Assembly (NCBI GenBank): GCA_022451925.1
Contig: JAKUNL010000019.1
Span: 19,496 to 55,743, forward strand
Length of the DNA stretch: 36,248 nt
Reading direction: 5' to 3'
DNA from: Dehalococcoidia bacterium
GTDB taxonomy: Bacteria > Chloroflexota > Dehalococcoidia > Lucifugimonadales > UBA3495
Shown here piece by piece: positions 1-8,321 of the stretch. Every line of letters begins with the position of its first letter. Within the stretch, counting starts at the first letter, position 1. Position numbers and translations under genes: made by a program. The notes beneath the pieces were generated by a model, which was not told the DNA's origin, ran no database searches, and saw only the letters and a list, made by a program, of their open reading frames with translations.

Positions 1-182
1 GGGTTCTTTCGTTCACAAAGGAGTATGTTGTGCGCACTCACCTTGTAGCAGGTCATCCGTGAATTCCCAAGTCGCCCTATGTGCTCTAAGCCTAAGAATT
101 CCCCGTAAAACTCTTCGGATTCTTCCAAGTTATTCACTGGTATCGACCAGTGGGTCACGTCCTCGATGTTTAAAAGTCCCAT
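1..182 (-). CDS. VOC (glyoxalase/dioxygenase) family protein, cut by window edge
   Basis: The first 60 codons of a gene read leftward from an ATG at 182 and run off the window. The visible start (MGLLNIEDVTHWSIPVNNLE, then SEEFYGEFLGLEH) has the beta-strand, helix and FYxxxLGL pattern that opens VOC domains, with a His at the usual first metal-ligand position. A GGGGG stretch lies just upstream of the start. It begins 17 bases after the TIM-barrel gene ends, so it is probably the third gene of that operon. The substrate cannot be inferred because the C-terminal half is missing. Confidence 0.7.
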   Translation of the reverse strand, partial: MGLLNIEDVTHWSIPVNNLEESEEFYGEFLGLEHIGRLGNSRMTCYKVSAHNILLCERKN

Positions 183-199
183 TTAAGCCCCCAAGTCGG

Positions 200-1015
200 T
201 TATGAGTCCAAATACTGGAAACTCGATTCCAGATTATCGAAAACCTCCGTGTCGGATGGTATCTCCATGATAGCTGGACCGGAGTATCCCTTGGCATCGA
301 GAATGTCCCTCATCCTCAGGCAGTCTAGATCGCCTTCGTCCACACTGCTGTAGGTCTCTCCACGGCGTAACTGTTTGAAGTGGACGATTTTGATCATGTC
401 TAACGGCAGGTCATCGAGTTCTGATAGGGGGTCTGATTCGGGGTATCGGCGTAGTTGGTTGGTGGGGTCAGGGCAAAGTCCCAACCCCTTGCCAGCGGTC
501 TCTGTAACCATACTTCGGACCTTTTCTACTAACATAGCCATGCTACGGATGGGCAGCTGGGAGTTCTCCATGGAGATGATCACGCCCTGATTGGCGGCCT
601 CGGTAGTCAGTTCGGCCAGTCCCAAAGCTTCTTCTGGAATGTCGTTGGACGAGTTCCAAGCGGTATCAAATGACACTGGATCTACGACTCTTAGATGGGG
701 TTGACTCCCGCCGACCAATTTAGCCCCAGCCAACGCTGCTTGGAACATTTCACCTTGGGGGTCAATTTTTTGTGACAGCACGGGCAAGGCCATTGCCAGG
801 TCAAAGGTCATGTCGGGATAAGTGTCAACAACCTGCTGCAACTGGCTCATATTTGGACGCCAATCAGGGCCTGAACCTACCTCACATTCGCCAAGGCAGG
901 TCTGGCGTAGTTCAATGTGCTTCGCGCCTTTTTGGGCAGCAAGGCCAATTAATTCTTTGACTGATTGTGATGGCAGCTGCTCTCGCCACGAGTTGGTTAT
1001 AGCTCCGTAAATCAT
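200..1015 (-). CDS. Sugar phosphate isomerase/epimerase-like TIM-barrel protein
   Basis: A 271-residue protein with the layout of the xylose-isomerase-like TIM-barrel family (AP endonuclease 2 superfamily). Visible features are the early strand-helix GAKHIELRQ, acidic and polar strand ends such as ISMENSQLP, LGLCPDPTN and IVHFKQLRRGE, and a terminal AIMEIPSDTEVF strand that usually carries a metal-binding Glu. Length matches the family. The start at 1015 is supported by AGGAGG five bases upstream. It sits between two VOC genes with gaps of 26 and 17 bases, a tight operon. The family isomerises or epimerises sugars and inositols or cleaves keto-acids, so the exact substrate is open. Confidence 0.75.
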   Translation of the reverse strand: MIYGAITNSWREQLPSQSVKELIGLAAQKGAKHIELRQTCLGECEVGSGPDWRPNMSQLQQVVDTYPDMTFDLAMALPVLSQKIDPQGEMFQAALAGAKLVGGSQPHLRVVDPVSFDTAWNSSNDIPEEALGLAELTTEAANQGVIISMENSQLPIRSMAMLVEKVRSMVTETAGKGLGLCPDPTNQLRRYPESDPLSELDDLPLDMIKIVHFKQLRRGETYSSVDEGDLDCLRMRDILDAKGYSGPAIMEIPSDTEVFDNLESSFQYLDS

Positions 1016-1041
1016 GATGTCCTCCTACGACCGAGAGAAGT

Positions 1042-1431
1042 TTAGACCAGAACGCCGAACCCAGAAACCGTGCAGATTTCGATTCGGTTGCCATCTAAGT
1101 CGTCTAGATAGAAGGCGCGTTGACCGTCGTTTCGGGTCTGGATGTCCGTAGTTACGATGCCCTTTCCGTTGAAATATTCGTGCGAGGCTTCGATGTCGTC
1201 CACCTCAAAGGCTGTGTGATGGGATGGCGCAGAAGGGGCAAGCGGATTTTCGATAATGTGAATCATGGCGCCGCTGGGCAGTTGAAGCCAGTAAAGGTGG
1301 TCTCCGTTAACCATCTTGGGAATTTGGCCCACTCCGAGGATGTCTTGGTACCACTTTAGGGCTGCTTCCTTATCCCTGACGTTATAGGTGATGTGGTTGA
1401 TGTTTTTCAGCCGGATATTTTCTGCGAGCAT
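1042..1431 (-). CDS. VOC family protein (glyoxalase/extradiol dioxygenase fold)
   Basis: A 129-residue single-module VOC protein. The start chosen is the ATG at 1431 (MLAENIRLKNINHITYNV), because GGAGGG lies four bases upstream; an in-frame upstream extension to 1497 lacks this and does not resemble the family. Candidate metal ligands are the His in NINHITYNV, the His/Glu in MIHIIEN, the His pair in PSHHTAFEV and the Glu in NRIEICT. The FYLDDLDGNRIEI ending is typical of glyoxalase-like and lyase members. It is the first gene of the leftward operon with the TIM-barrel protein. An epimerase, lyase or dioxygenase role is possible. Confidence 0.8.
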   Translation of the reverse strand: MLAENIRLKNINHITYNVRDKEAALKWYQDILGVGQIPKMVNGDHLYWLQLPSGAMIHIIENPLAPSAPSHHTAFEVDDIEASHEYFNGKGIVTTDIQTRNDGQRAFYLDDLDGNRIEICTVSGFGVLV

Positions 1432-1637
1432 AAAACCCTCCAAATGATCATATGGCTTATATAAGACAAACTTACGCCCATTATAATAAGCCGCCAAGCC
1501 CGTAAACGGAACACTGTCCCTGATTAGCCATAATAGTAGAACTTTCGGTGGACGCTGGGACTATACAACGGTAATATCCCTCCAACATTTGTGGCCATCC
1601 AAGGTCAGTGGGTGGGCACTGTCAAAGGATTAGAGAC

Positions 1638-2741
1638 ATGAAAGCATCTCTTTTTGCCGGTATGGGGTACTCGGAACGGCACAAATTTCCATTTACTTGG
1701 CCAGTCCCGCCAGCGTACGCCGACCCGGACATTTCAGTCCGGAGCTACAAGGAAGGTATGGACGAGTGCGAATTGGCTGAGGCCGTGGGCTTCGATTGGT
1801 TGAGTTTCTCTGAGCATCACTATTCAGGGCGCATCACTACAGGGACTCCCGCTGTTATTGCCGCAGCGGTGGCAGAAAGGTGCAAAAAGATCAAGATTGC
1901 TGTGTTAGGTCATCTGCTGCCGCTGAACAATCCAGTCCGAGTTGCCGAAGAGCTGGCGCTTTTGGATAACTTGACCGATGGACGCCTTGTTGCCGGGTTC
2001 CTCCGAGGGACTCCAAACGAGGACCAGGTTTACAGCGTGAACCCGGCTGAAGGACGCGGCCGACTTCTAGAAAGCATGGATTTGATACTGAAAGCACTGA
2101 CTGAACCTCAGCCTTTCTCTTGGGAAGGACGTTACTACCAATATAGAACAGTGTCCGTCTGGCCCAGGACAGTTCAGCAACCCGTCCCACCTGTAATTGT
2201 GGGTACCAGAAGCGACGACACTATCAGGTACGCCGCCGAGAACCGGCTAGGTCTTGGAGTTTCATTCTTGCCAGTGGATGAGGTTGCTGTAATTACTAAT
2301 AAATACCGCCATTGGTGCGAGGAGGCTGGTTGGACGCCAGGACCAGATGACATTGTATATCGGGGCAGCATTTATGTGGCGGAAACAGACGAACTGGCTT
2401 CCAAATGGTTCGAAGGGCTGATGAGATCGAAACCAGGGCCAAACATTCCCCTGCGTCGAACCGTGGCAGAGGCGATTCAATCAGCCCGTACAGGTGGGCC
2501 GTTCGACCTCAGAGGACTGGTGGCTGGAAGTCCCGAAGGAGATGTAGTCGGTAATGCTCTGGGTATAAATTTCTTGGGTGGTCCAGACACTGTGGTTAAG
2601 CAGATGAAAGAGTTTCATGATCGTTGCGGAGTGGGCGTGATTGATATGCCTTTCCAGCAAAACAATGTGGATCATAAAGCTGTGTTGGAGGAGCTTGCGT
2701 TGTTCGGAAAGCACGTCATTCCACAACTTAGAGAGGTTTAG
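1638..2741 (+). CDS. LLM-class flavin-dependent oxidoreductase (luciferase-like monooxygenase)
   Basis: A 367-residue luciferase-like TIM-barrel protein. Family signatures are AEAVGFDWLSFSEHHYSG, the strand KIKIAVLGHLLPLNNPVRVAEE, the LDNLTDGRLVAGFLRGTPNED segment and GRLLESMDLILKAL. Such enzymes use FMNH2 or F420H2 and O2 to oxygenate or cleave ketones, alkanes, sulfonates and similar compounds. The start is placed at the ATG at 1638 (MKASLFAGMGYSERHK), with AAAGGA upstream, rather than an in-frame start at 1608. The next gene begins two bases after its stop, so the two are surely co-transcribed. Such paralogs are numerous in SAR202 genomes. The substrate is unknown. Confidence 0.88.
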   Translation: MKASLFAGMGYSERHKFPFTWPVPPAYADPDISVRSYKEGMDECELAEAVGFDWLSFSEHHYSGRITTGTPAVIAAAVAERCKKIKIAVLGHLLPLNNPVRVAEELALLDNLTDGRLVAGFLRGTPNEDQVYSVNPAEGRGRLLESMDLILKALTEPQPFSWEGRYYQYRTVSVWPRTVQQPVPPVIVGTRSDDTIRYAAENRLGLGVSFLPVDEVAVITNKYRHWCEEAGWTPGPDDIVYRGSIYVAETDELASKWFEGLMRSKPGPNIPLRRTVAEAIQSARTGGPFDLRGLVAGSPEGDVVGNALGINFLGGPDTVVKQMKEFHDRCGVGVIDMPFQQNNVDHKAVLEELALFGKHVIPQLREV

Positions 2742-2743
2742 TC

Positions 2744-3520
2744 ATGGAGTTTAGACAAGGGAATGTGGAAGCAGACGGGTTCATCGTTCGTTACTGGGAG
2801 GCGGGTCAAGGGCGACCAGTAATAATGCTGGATCAGGCCGGTTGGCGCGACACTCCACTTCATGAGGCATTGGCTGAGAAATATCGAATTTTTGCACTTG
2901 AACTGCCTGGTACAGGCGACTCCGCTGCTAATATGGTCTCCAAGTCTATTAAAGACTTAGCATCTGTTGCAGCAGGAGCTGCTGCTTCTCTGGCCTCAGA
3001 TCGATATACCCTTATAGGAACCTCATATGGTGCCCATATTGCCCTATGGCAGACCCTTACCTTCCCAGAACAGGTGGAAGCTCTTATCTTGATTTCACCG
3101 ACAGCAATCAAACCCTTAGGATCCTTTGAAACAACAACTCAAAAGTTCCATGATTCTATGTTTGCCCACATCGAGACTTCAAAGAGATTTGTGCCGATGC
3201 CAGCTGATGTATTCGTCAAAGAGTCGCGGTTGATGGGTAGGTTAAAAATAGGAATTCATGACTTTGAAGTAGAATCTCAATTGGCAGATATCCACTGTCC
3301 CACTCTGGCCATATTTGGAAAGGATGACCGTCTTGTCTCTTCTGAGGCCGCCAGAATCTACCGGGAGAAGATACCTAATTGCAACATAGCTATCGCTTAC
3401 GATGCGGGCCACTGCATTGTTGGCGATCGCCCTGAGGCTTTGATAAATTCTGTAATCGACTACGCAGAACACTGGGAGACGTTCATTGTTGGCCACAAAT
3501 CCGGCATAATCAACCCTTAA
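2744..3520 (+). CDS. Alpha/beta hydrolase
   Basis: A 258-residue alpha/beta hydrolase. The nucleophile elbow is GTSYG with Ser94, the acid is in the FGKDDRL strand near residue 203, and the catalytic His is in DAGHCIVGDRPE near residue 231, so the triad is complete. There is no signal peptide, so it acts in the cytoplasm. It starts two bases after the stop of the flavin monooxygenase gene and is followed 13 bases later by a strong hairpin. A plausible but unproven role is hydrolysis of the ester or ring product of the partner monooxygenase. Confidence 0.88.
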   Translation: MEFRQGNVEADGFIVRYWEAGQGRPVIMLDQAGWRDTPLHEALAEKYRIFALELPGTGDSAANMVSKSIKDLASVAAGAAASLASDRYTLIGTSYGAHIALWQTLTFPEQVEALILISPTAIKPLGSFETTTQKFHDSMFAHIETSKRFVPMPADVFVKESRLMGRLKIGIHDFEVESQLADIHCPTLAIFGKDDRLVSSEAARIYREKIPNCNIAIAYDAGHCIVGDRPEALINSVIDYAEHWETFIVGHKSGIINP

Positions 3521-3533
3521 CTAATACATTGGC

Positions 3534-3575
3534 AAAACAAAAAGCCACAGCGGAAACGCTGTGGCTTTTTGTTTT
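3534..3575. terminator. Rho-independent terminator, 19-bp perfect stem with GAAA loop
   Basis: Bases 3534-3552 and 3557-3575 are perfect reverse complements around a GAAA tetraloop. The GC core is GCCACAGCG, flanked by an A-rich left arm and a T-rich right arm, so it can terminate in either direction. It closes the 1638-3520 operon. The rest of 3576-3780 shows nothing recognisable. Confidence 0.92.
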
Positions 3576-3780
3576 ACTTTTAGGTCACGCTAGTTCTGAG
3601 TTGATTAAACCGTGCTCATTTCGTTGACTCGTTTTATGAATGGCATGAGCTAAGTGTAATTTTAGACAAGCTAAGCGCAAGCAGACTTACGCTAGGAATA
3701 GTATCTTTTATCCCCGTCATTTAACCGAGCACTAGGATTCACTGAACAAATATGATCTAGCTTGGGAAAGACAGTTACGT

Positions 3781-4263
3781 TTACTCAGTCGGGGCGATAA
3801 GCTGGTCGGCGATAGCCTGTACACGCAGGCCTTCGTTTTTCTTCACGTGAGCGCGGATGCCTTCTAAGGCCTTGTCGACCATTGCCGAGTCGAGCAGCTT
3901 TGCAGCGTCTGCCTGTTCTGCATTGGAAAGCAATTCTGCTCCATTGTCTTTGATTTCAGAGAGCGCCCATTCCACTTGGTCGGCTACTCTGACTAAACCC
4001 TCGGGGAAATCCACATGGGAATTGCCTGGACGGCCGAGAAGGTCGTATCCGCCTTTGTGCCAGTGGCCAGGGGTGTCGTGGCAATCATAGCGGATGACTT
4101 CTGTGTTACCGACATCAACGCCGATGGTTGGTCCGCCCATGCCGGTGCCTTGGATAGTCAGAATCCTGCACGGCCATACGTAAACGGAGACTTGTCCATC
4201 TGCGGACAAGGGCAGGGTCACGGCTTCGCCCAGATATGTCTCACCAGCAATTTTGGTCGCCAT
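3781..4263 (-). CDS. Conserved-looking protein of unknown function
   Basis: A 160-residue soluble protein I do not recognise. The start is the ATG at 4263 (MATKIAGETYLGEAV), with GAAGGA upstream; a TTG seven codons earlier lacks such a site. It has a beta-rich N-terminal half, a striking EVIRYDCHDTPGHWHKGGYD segment around residues 55-75 rich in His, Asp and Cys, and a helical C-terminal half. That polar segment could bind metal, which is only an inference. No signal peptide or membrane segment is present. It is transcribed divergently from the Rieske oxygenase gene across 192 bases. Confidence 0.75.
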   Translation of the reverse strand: MATKIAGETYLGEAVTLPLSADGQVSVYVWPCRILTIQGTGMGGPTIGVDVGNTEVIRYDCHDTPGHWHKGGYDLLGRPGNSHVDFPEGLVRVADQVEWALSEIKDNGAELLSNAEQADAAKLLDSAMVDKALEGIRAHVKKNEGLRVQAIADQLIAPTE

Positions 4264-4363
4264 AGTCTGATCCTTCAATAACAACCTGATCGGTCGATAC
4301 TATTTAATTTTAAGCTCCTTCAAAAATAGCACACTCGCTTCGTCGATCCAAATCATACAAGGT

Positions 4364-4376
4364 GATTATCATTATC
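4364..4376 (+). promoter_or_regulatory. Fur-box-like sequence overlapping a promoter
   Basis: GATTATCATTATC differs at one base from the 13-base core GATAATCATTATC of the classical Fur box. Over the full 19-mer ending at 4376 I count 14 matches. It overlaps the predicted -35 element of the Rieske gene promoter. Iron control of a 2Fe-2S enzyme would make sense, but AT-rich matches of this size also arise by chance and no fur gene is in the window. Confidence 0.3.
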
Positions 4377-4401
4377 AATTCAGGGAGGGCTGGGCTATAA
4401 T
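4372..4401 (+). promoter_or_regulatory. Predicted sigma-70-type promoter for the Rieske operon
   Basis: A perfect TATAAT lies at 4396-4401, with TTATCA at 4372-4377 as a weak -35 and an 18-base spacer. Transcription would start near 4408, giving a leader of about 48 bases before the ATG at 4456. Confidence 0.5.
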
Positions 4402-4455
4402 CGTGGCGTTATTTTTGGAAAACGATTGTGCCTCTAAATGACCAGGAGGAACCGT

Positions 4456-5802
4456 ATGCTGACTCAGGAACAGAATGACAGACTTACCCAAGTAGGACCC
4501 GGTACACCGATGGGGGAACTCATGCGCCGTTATTGGATTCCCATACGTCCCTACGCCCAATTACTTGATGAAAAGGTTATGGCGGTACGTATTCTAGGGG
4601 AAGACTTGGTGCTCTTTAGAGCTAAGAACGGAGATCTGGGTCTGGTTGGGGAATTCTGTCCACATCGCATGGCTAAGCTGAAGTATGGCTTTCCTGACGA
4701 GGACGGTCTCCGTTGTTGCTACCACGGATGGAAGTTTGATGGCACTGGACAGTGCACCGATACTCCGATGGAAACCCCTGGAGGCACATTTAAGGACAAT
4801 ATCAAGATTACTGGATACCCAGTTAAGGAGTTGGGCGGTTTGGTCTGGGCGTACATGGGTCCGGCTCCCACTCCCCTGTTGCCACCTTGGAGTTTGCTGG
4901 TCTTTCCCAACGCTCTGCGGCAGATCGGCATCGCCGAGTTGGATTGCAACTGGCTGCAGTGCCACGAGAATACCGGAGACCCGACCCATAGCGCATATTT
5001 GCATGGCCATTATTTCAAGTTCCTCCTTGAACAAGAAGGGAAACTGGATGAACGGGCATCGGACGAAGAAGCCCACACCCTCTATGGCCGAATCAAACTG
5101 GAAAAAGGCATAGAGTCGCTATGGGTGAACTCAACTGAATATGGAATGGAGAAGGGCATCAACTACTCTAGGGCTTTGGGTGCAGATAGGGATTATAAAT
5201 CTCGCCACTCCACGGTGATATTCCCCTTCTATACCCAAACGGGTGGCCCCACAAGGCCAAGGCAGGAGTTTCAAATCAGAGTGCCCATCGATGACACTCA
5301 CACTTACCATATCAACTATGGCTGCTACCTTGCTCCACCCCAAGTCCACGTGCCGGTGCAGGAGGTTATCCCTTGGTATAACGTGCCCCTATTTGATGAT
5401 GCCGGGAAACCTCTGTTGGACTTTGTACTAGCCCAGGACGCCCATGCGTGGATATCTCAGGGCCCCATCACAGACCGCACTAAGGAACAACTTGGCCGGA
5501 CTGACATACCCATAGTGTTCATGCGTCGTCAGCTGGAAGAGCAGATGGCCATCGTGGAAGATGGCGGAGAGCCTATGAACGTGTTCCGAGACCCAGACCG
5601 TATGCCAGACTTAATCCATGGAGGTTTGTGGGACGAAAAAGACTCAGCAGTCATTGGAATCCGGACCGGAGTGTCCAACTACAGAGCTGCCTACCATAAA
5701 GGTTATGGGATCGACGATGCAGACCGATATGGTCCTGCCATGCCGTTGGTCGTGGAAATGATGCAGAAAATTGAAGAACTCGAACGCGCTGAGGTCGATT
5801 AG
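4456..5802 (+). CDS. Rieske non-heme iron oxygenase, alpha subunit
   Basis: A 448-residue aromatic-ring-hydroxylating type oxygenase. The Rieske cluster motif is Cys68-x-His70 and Cys87-x-x-His90. The mononuclear iron site is Asp175-Pro-Thr-His178-x4-His183. Single-component architecture and length resemble the phthalate/vanillate-type group, which take electrons from a separate reductase not seen here. The start is the ATG at 4456, with AGGAGG upstream (4444-4449), not the in-frame ATG at 4438. The next ORF follows in the same frame 24 bases after the stop. Likely reaction: oxygenation or O-demethylation of an aromatic or related ring compound; substrate unknown. Confidence 0.93.
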   Translation: MLTQEQNDRLTQVGPGTPMGELMRRYWIPIRPYAQLLDEKVMAVRILGEDLVLFRAKNGDLGLVGEFCPHRMAKLKYGFPDEDGLRCCYHGWKFDGTGQCTDTPMETPGGTFKDNIKITGYPVKELGGLVWAYMGPAPTPLLPPWSLLVFPNALRQIGIAELDCNWLQCHENTGDPTHSAYLHGHYFKFLLEQEGKLDERASDEEAHTLYGRIKLEKGIESLWVNSTEYGMEKGINYSRALGADRDYKSRHSTVIFPFYTQTGGPTRPRQEFQIRVPIDDTHTYHINYGCYLAPPQVHVPVQEVIPWYNVPLFDDAGKPLLDFVLAQDAHAWISQGPITDRTKEQLGRTDIPIVFMRRQLEEQMAIVEDGGEPMNVFRDPDRMPDLIHGGLWDEKDSAVIGIRTGVSNYRAAYHKGYGIDDADRYGPAMPLVVEMMQKIEELERAEVD

Positions 5803-5815
5803 AGTTCTACCCAGT

Positions 5816-5829
5816 GGAGGATAATCATT
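5816..5829 (+). promoter_or_regulatory. Ribosome binding site placing an AUU start at 5827
   Basis: GGAGG at 5816-5820 is followed by ATAATC and then ATT at 5827-5829. The same arrangement appears with a normal ATG at 8311-8324 (GGAGG, ATTATC, ATG) and upstream of 27515 (GGAGG, ATAATA, ATG). This implies that ATT stands where ATG is expected. Confidence 0.65.
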
Positions 5830-7833
5830 AGCACACCTAAACTCACGATCCAGACTGGCGCTGGACAAGGGATAACACGAATCGTAATAGACCCTATTCG
5901 GTCACAATCTCCCACATTCGGAGGTTTGTCATTTGGTTCAGTAGGGCAGTACGAAAAGTTGCGGGGCTCCGCCTACGGTGAGATCGACCCCACCGACCCC
6001 CGGAATGCTGTGATTACGGATCTTGAATACGCTCCGGTTAACGCCCTTGGCATGGTTGAATACTCCACGGATATCTTTATTCTTAAGCCGGTTGACCTTG
6101 AGAGAGGCAATCGTAGGTTGATATTCGATTTTAATAACCGTGGTCAGATGAGGACCGGACTTCTGAATGATGCTCTCCTGACTAATGACCCTTCCACGGC
6201 TAAAGATGCTGGTACTGGCTTTGTTATGAATTTGGGTTACTCGATCGCGTCGTGTGGTTGGGATTTCTGCGCCAGGGAGTTCGACGAGATGAAGATTGAC
6301 GTACCTGTGGCCACAGACGATGCTAAAACGATTACCGGGCCAGCGTACGAATACATTGTCTTTGACAACAATGCAACCATCGAAAGCCAGCTTGTATATT
6401 CGGCTGCATCTCTGGATAAATCTCGGGCTCAACTCACGATTCGTGAATTACTAGACGACGAACCTGTTGTAGTCCCGGATGACGCTTGGGACTACTGTTC
6501 TCCCGATGGTTCAGCAATAAACTTATTACCCGTTGGAACGCCGTTCAGGCAAAGTTGGATCTACGAATTCAAGTACACGGCGAAAAATCCCGTAGTGGCT
6601 GGAGTTGGTTTGGCTGCCGTGCGCGATTTTGTGTCATTCTTGCGGAATTCCTCTACTGAGAATGGCAATCCGCTTTACGGGTATGTAGATCATACTTTTA
6701 GCCATTCCATATCACAGCCTTCACGGTTGCTGAATGACTTCCAAAGGCTGGGGTTCAATGGCGATATTAATGATAAGTGTGTTCTAGACGGGATATTGAG
6801 TGTTACGGGTGCTGGCAGCGGTGATCAGGTCAACTTTCGTTTCGCCAGGACCGATACTACAGAACGCAACCGCCAAAATCACCTCTATCCTGAAGGTGTA
6901 TTTCCCTTCGCCCACCAGGTGTTAACAGATCATATGACCGGTAAGACCTCCGGACGAGATGAACGTAATCTCGCTAACGATACCTGTGCTAAACGCTTTG
7001 ATATCAATACATCCAGTGAATACTGGGTGAAAGCTTGCTCACTTCTGCACACAGACACACTAGGAAACGACCTACCCGACCCTGACAATGTCCGTTTCTA
7101 TATGGTTTCTGGAGCTTCTCACCGCGTTGGAGACGTTACTAAGCGGTATGGAGGGCAGCAGTTTACCAACGCAGTAGACCCCGTCCCCACTGAGCGTGCG
7201 CTTCTGCTGGCTCTTGACGCTTGGGTAAGTAATGGGACTATGCCGCCGAGTAGCCGGGTCCCTAGGGCCTCTGAGGGAGCAGTGTTCGCCGTGCCTCAAA
7301 CTGGCTCTCAGACAGGGATCGTGCCCCAGGCTGAGTTGGGTTGGCCTACCATCCCAGAAGTTACTTACACTGGGCTGATCACGACTCGGTATCTATTAGA
7401 CTTCGGGGAAGGGTTTGAGGCGGGCATAGTAACTAATATCCCGCCATCAGTGATTGGCCGTCCTACCTATCCTAATTTCGTGTCCAAGGTCGATGCAGAT
7501 GGCAACGAAATTTCCGGTATACGCCTCCCCGAGGTAGCTGCCCCAATCGCTACAACTACCGGTTGGGCCCTGCGTCGTGTCGGATTTGGCGGGGACGATG
7601 GCAACGAAGCGGAAGGGCAGCATATTCCATTTAAAGCTACTAGAGCAGAGCGAATCGAAGCCGGCGATCCGCGTCTGTCCCTTGAAGAACGATATACCGA
7701 CCACTCTGGCTATGTTGTAGAAGTAACCAAGGCAGCCAAGAAACTGGAATCTGAAGGGTTCTTGCTTTCGGCCGACGTTCAAAAGTACATCGAAAGAGCA
7801 GAAAAAAGTGATGTATTGCTATTCCGGACTTAG
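5827..7833 (+). CDS. Alpha/beta hydrolase domain-containing protein (Abhydrolase_10-like), probable AUU start
   Basis: A protein of about 668 residues resembling the large alpha/beta hydrolase-domain family (PF20091 type). Hallmarks are SFGSVGQYEKLRGSAYGEID, FDFNNRGQM, GVGLAAVRDFVSFLR, the nucleophile region HSISQPSRLLNDFQRLGFN (usual pattern GxSQSGR) and YMVSGASHR with a candidate His. No ATG exists at the right place: the frame opens at the stop of the Rieske gene, and family-like sequence (LTIQTGAGQGITRIVIDP) is encoded upstream of the first TTG (5926). GGAGG points to ATT at 5827. No clear signal peptide is seen. It is co-transcribed with the oxygenase and ends before a hairpin. Substrate unknown; an esterase role is likely. 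Confidence 0.85.
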   Translation: MSTPKLTIQTGAGQGITRIVIDPIRSQSPTFGGLSFGSVGQYEKLRGSAYGEIDPTDPRNAVITDLEYAPVNALGMVEYSTDIFILKPVDLERGNRRLIFDFNNRGQMRTGLLNDALLTNDPSTAKDAGTGFVMNLGYSIASCGWDFCAREFDEMKIDVPVATDDAKTITGPAYEYIVFDNNATIESQLVYSAASLDKSRAQLTIRELLDDEPVVVPDDAWDYCSPDGSAINLLPVGTPFRQSWIYEFKYTAKNPVVAGVGLAAVRDFVSFLRNSSTENGNPLYGYVDHTFSHSISQPSRLLNDFQRLGFNGDINDKCVLDGILSVTGAGSGDQVNFRFARTDTTERNRQNHLYPEGVFPFAHQVLTDHMTGKTSGRDERNLANDTCAKRFDINTSSEYWVKACSLLHTDTLGNDLPDPDNVRFYMVSGASHRVGDVTKRYGGQQFTNAVDPVPTERALLLALDAWVSNGTMPPSSRVPRASEGAVFAVPQTGSQTGIVPQAELGWPTIPEVTYTGLITTRYLLDFGEGFEAGIVTNIPPSVIGRPTYPNFVSKVDADGNEISGIRLPEVAAPIATTTGWALRRVGFGGDDGNEAEGQHIPFKATRAERIEAGDPRLSLEERYTDHSGYVVEVTKAAKKLESEGFLLSADVQKYIERAEKSDVLLFRT

Positions 7834-8321
7834 TTTATTTCAATTGTTTAACTTCTAATATCAACAGGCATCTTTCCTAGCCTGTTTTCTAGAGTTAACT
7901 TAGATGTGATTCTTAGATGGCCTTCGGATGAATGGTTTTCTCGTTCTTGTGTCAGAGTTAGTTAGGAATCAAAACAGGCTAGAAAGACGTTTGGATTCCT
8001 TCAGGCATTGTACAATCCAGCCTCCGATAGAAATACCATTACATGGTGGAACGATTACCGGTTATTGTCTCCAAACCGGGCATGTTGAACGTCTTAAGTA
8101 GTGGGCTACGTTAAGTTACTTGAGATTCAATATTGCGGTAATGAGTTAGCTAGGTAAACTCGCATGAATTGGATTGAAATGGTGCACCTCACGTAGATAT
8201 CAAGTAGGTGCCGTGTTGGTCTGATTTAAGCTGGATTTCTGATTGCTTCGATATTTCGGCTCGCTGCTTCGTGCTATTATTGTGCCGCCAAAGATCATGC
8301 TGTACAAGACGGAGGATTATC
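7834..8321. other. 488-base intergenic region with a terminator and a long-range inverted repeat
   Basis: I see no coding sequence here beyond short random ORFs. It holds the terminator at 7863-7889 and a second copy of its right-arm sequence, inverted, at 7971-7987. No convincing promoter for the 8322 gene could be placed; the GGAGG at 8311-8315 is its ribosome binding site. Confidence 0.6.
7863..7889 (+). terminator. Probable terminator after the hydrolase gene
   Basis: AACAGGC (7863-7869) pairs with GCCTGTT (7880-7886) over a 10-base loop, followed by a short T tract. The stem is only 7 bp, weaker than others in the window. Confidence 0.55.

Noticed and set aside
4594-5076. 160-codon frame antisense to the Rieske oxygenase gene
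   Set aside because: A shadow of the strongly supported oxygenase coding frame with no start signal or family resemblance.
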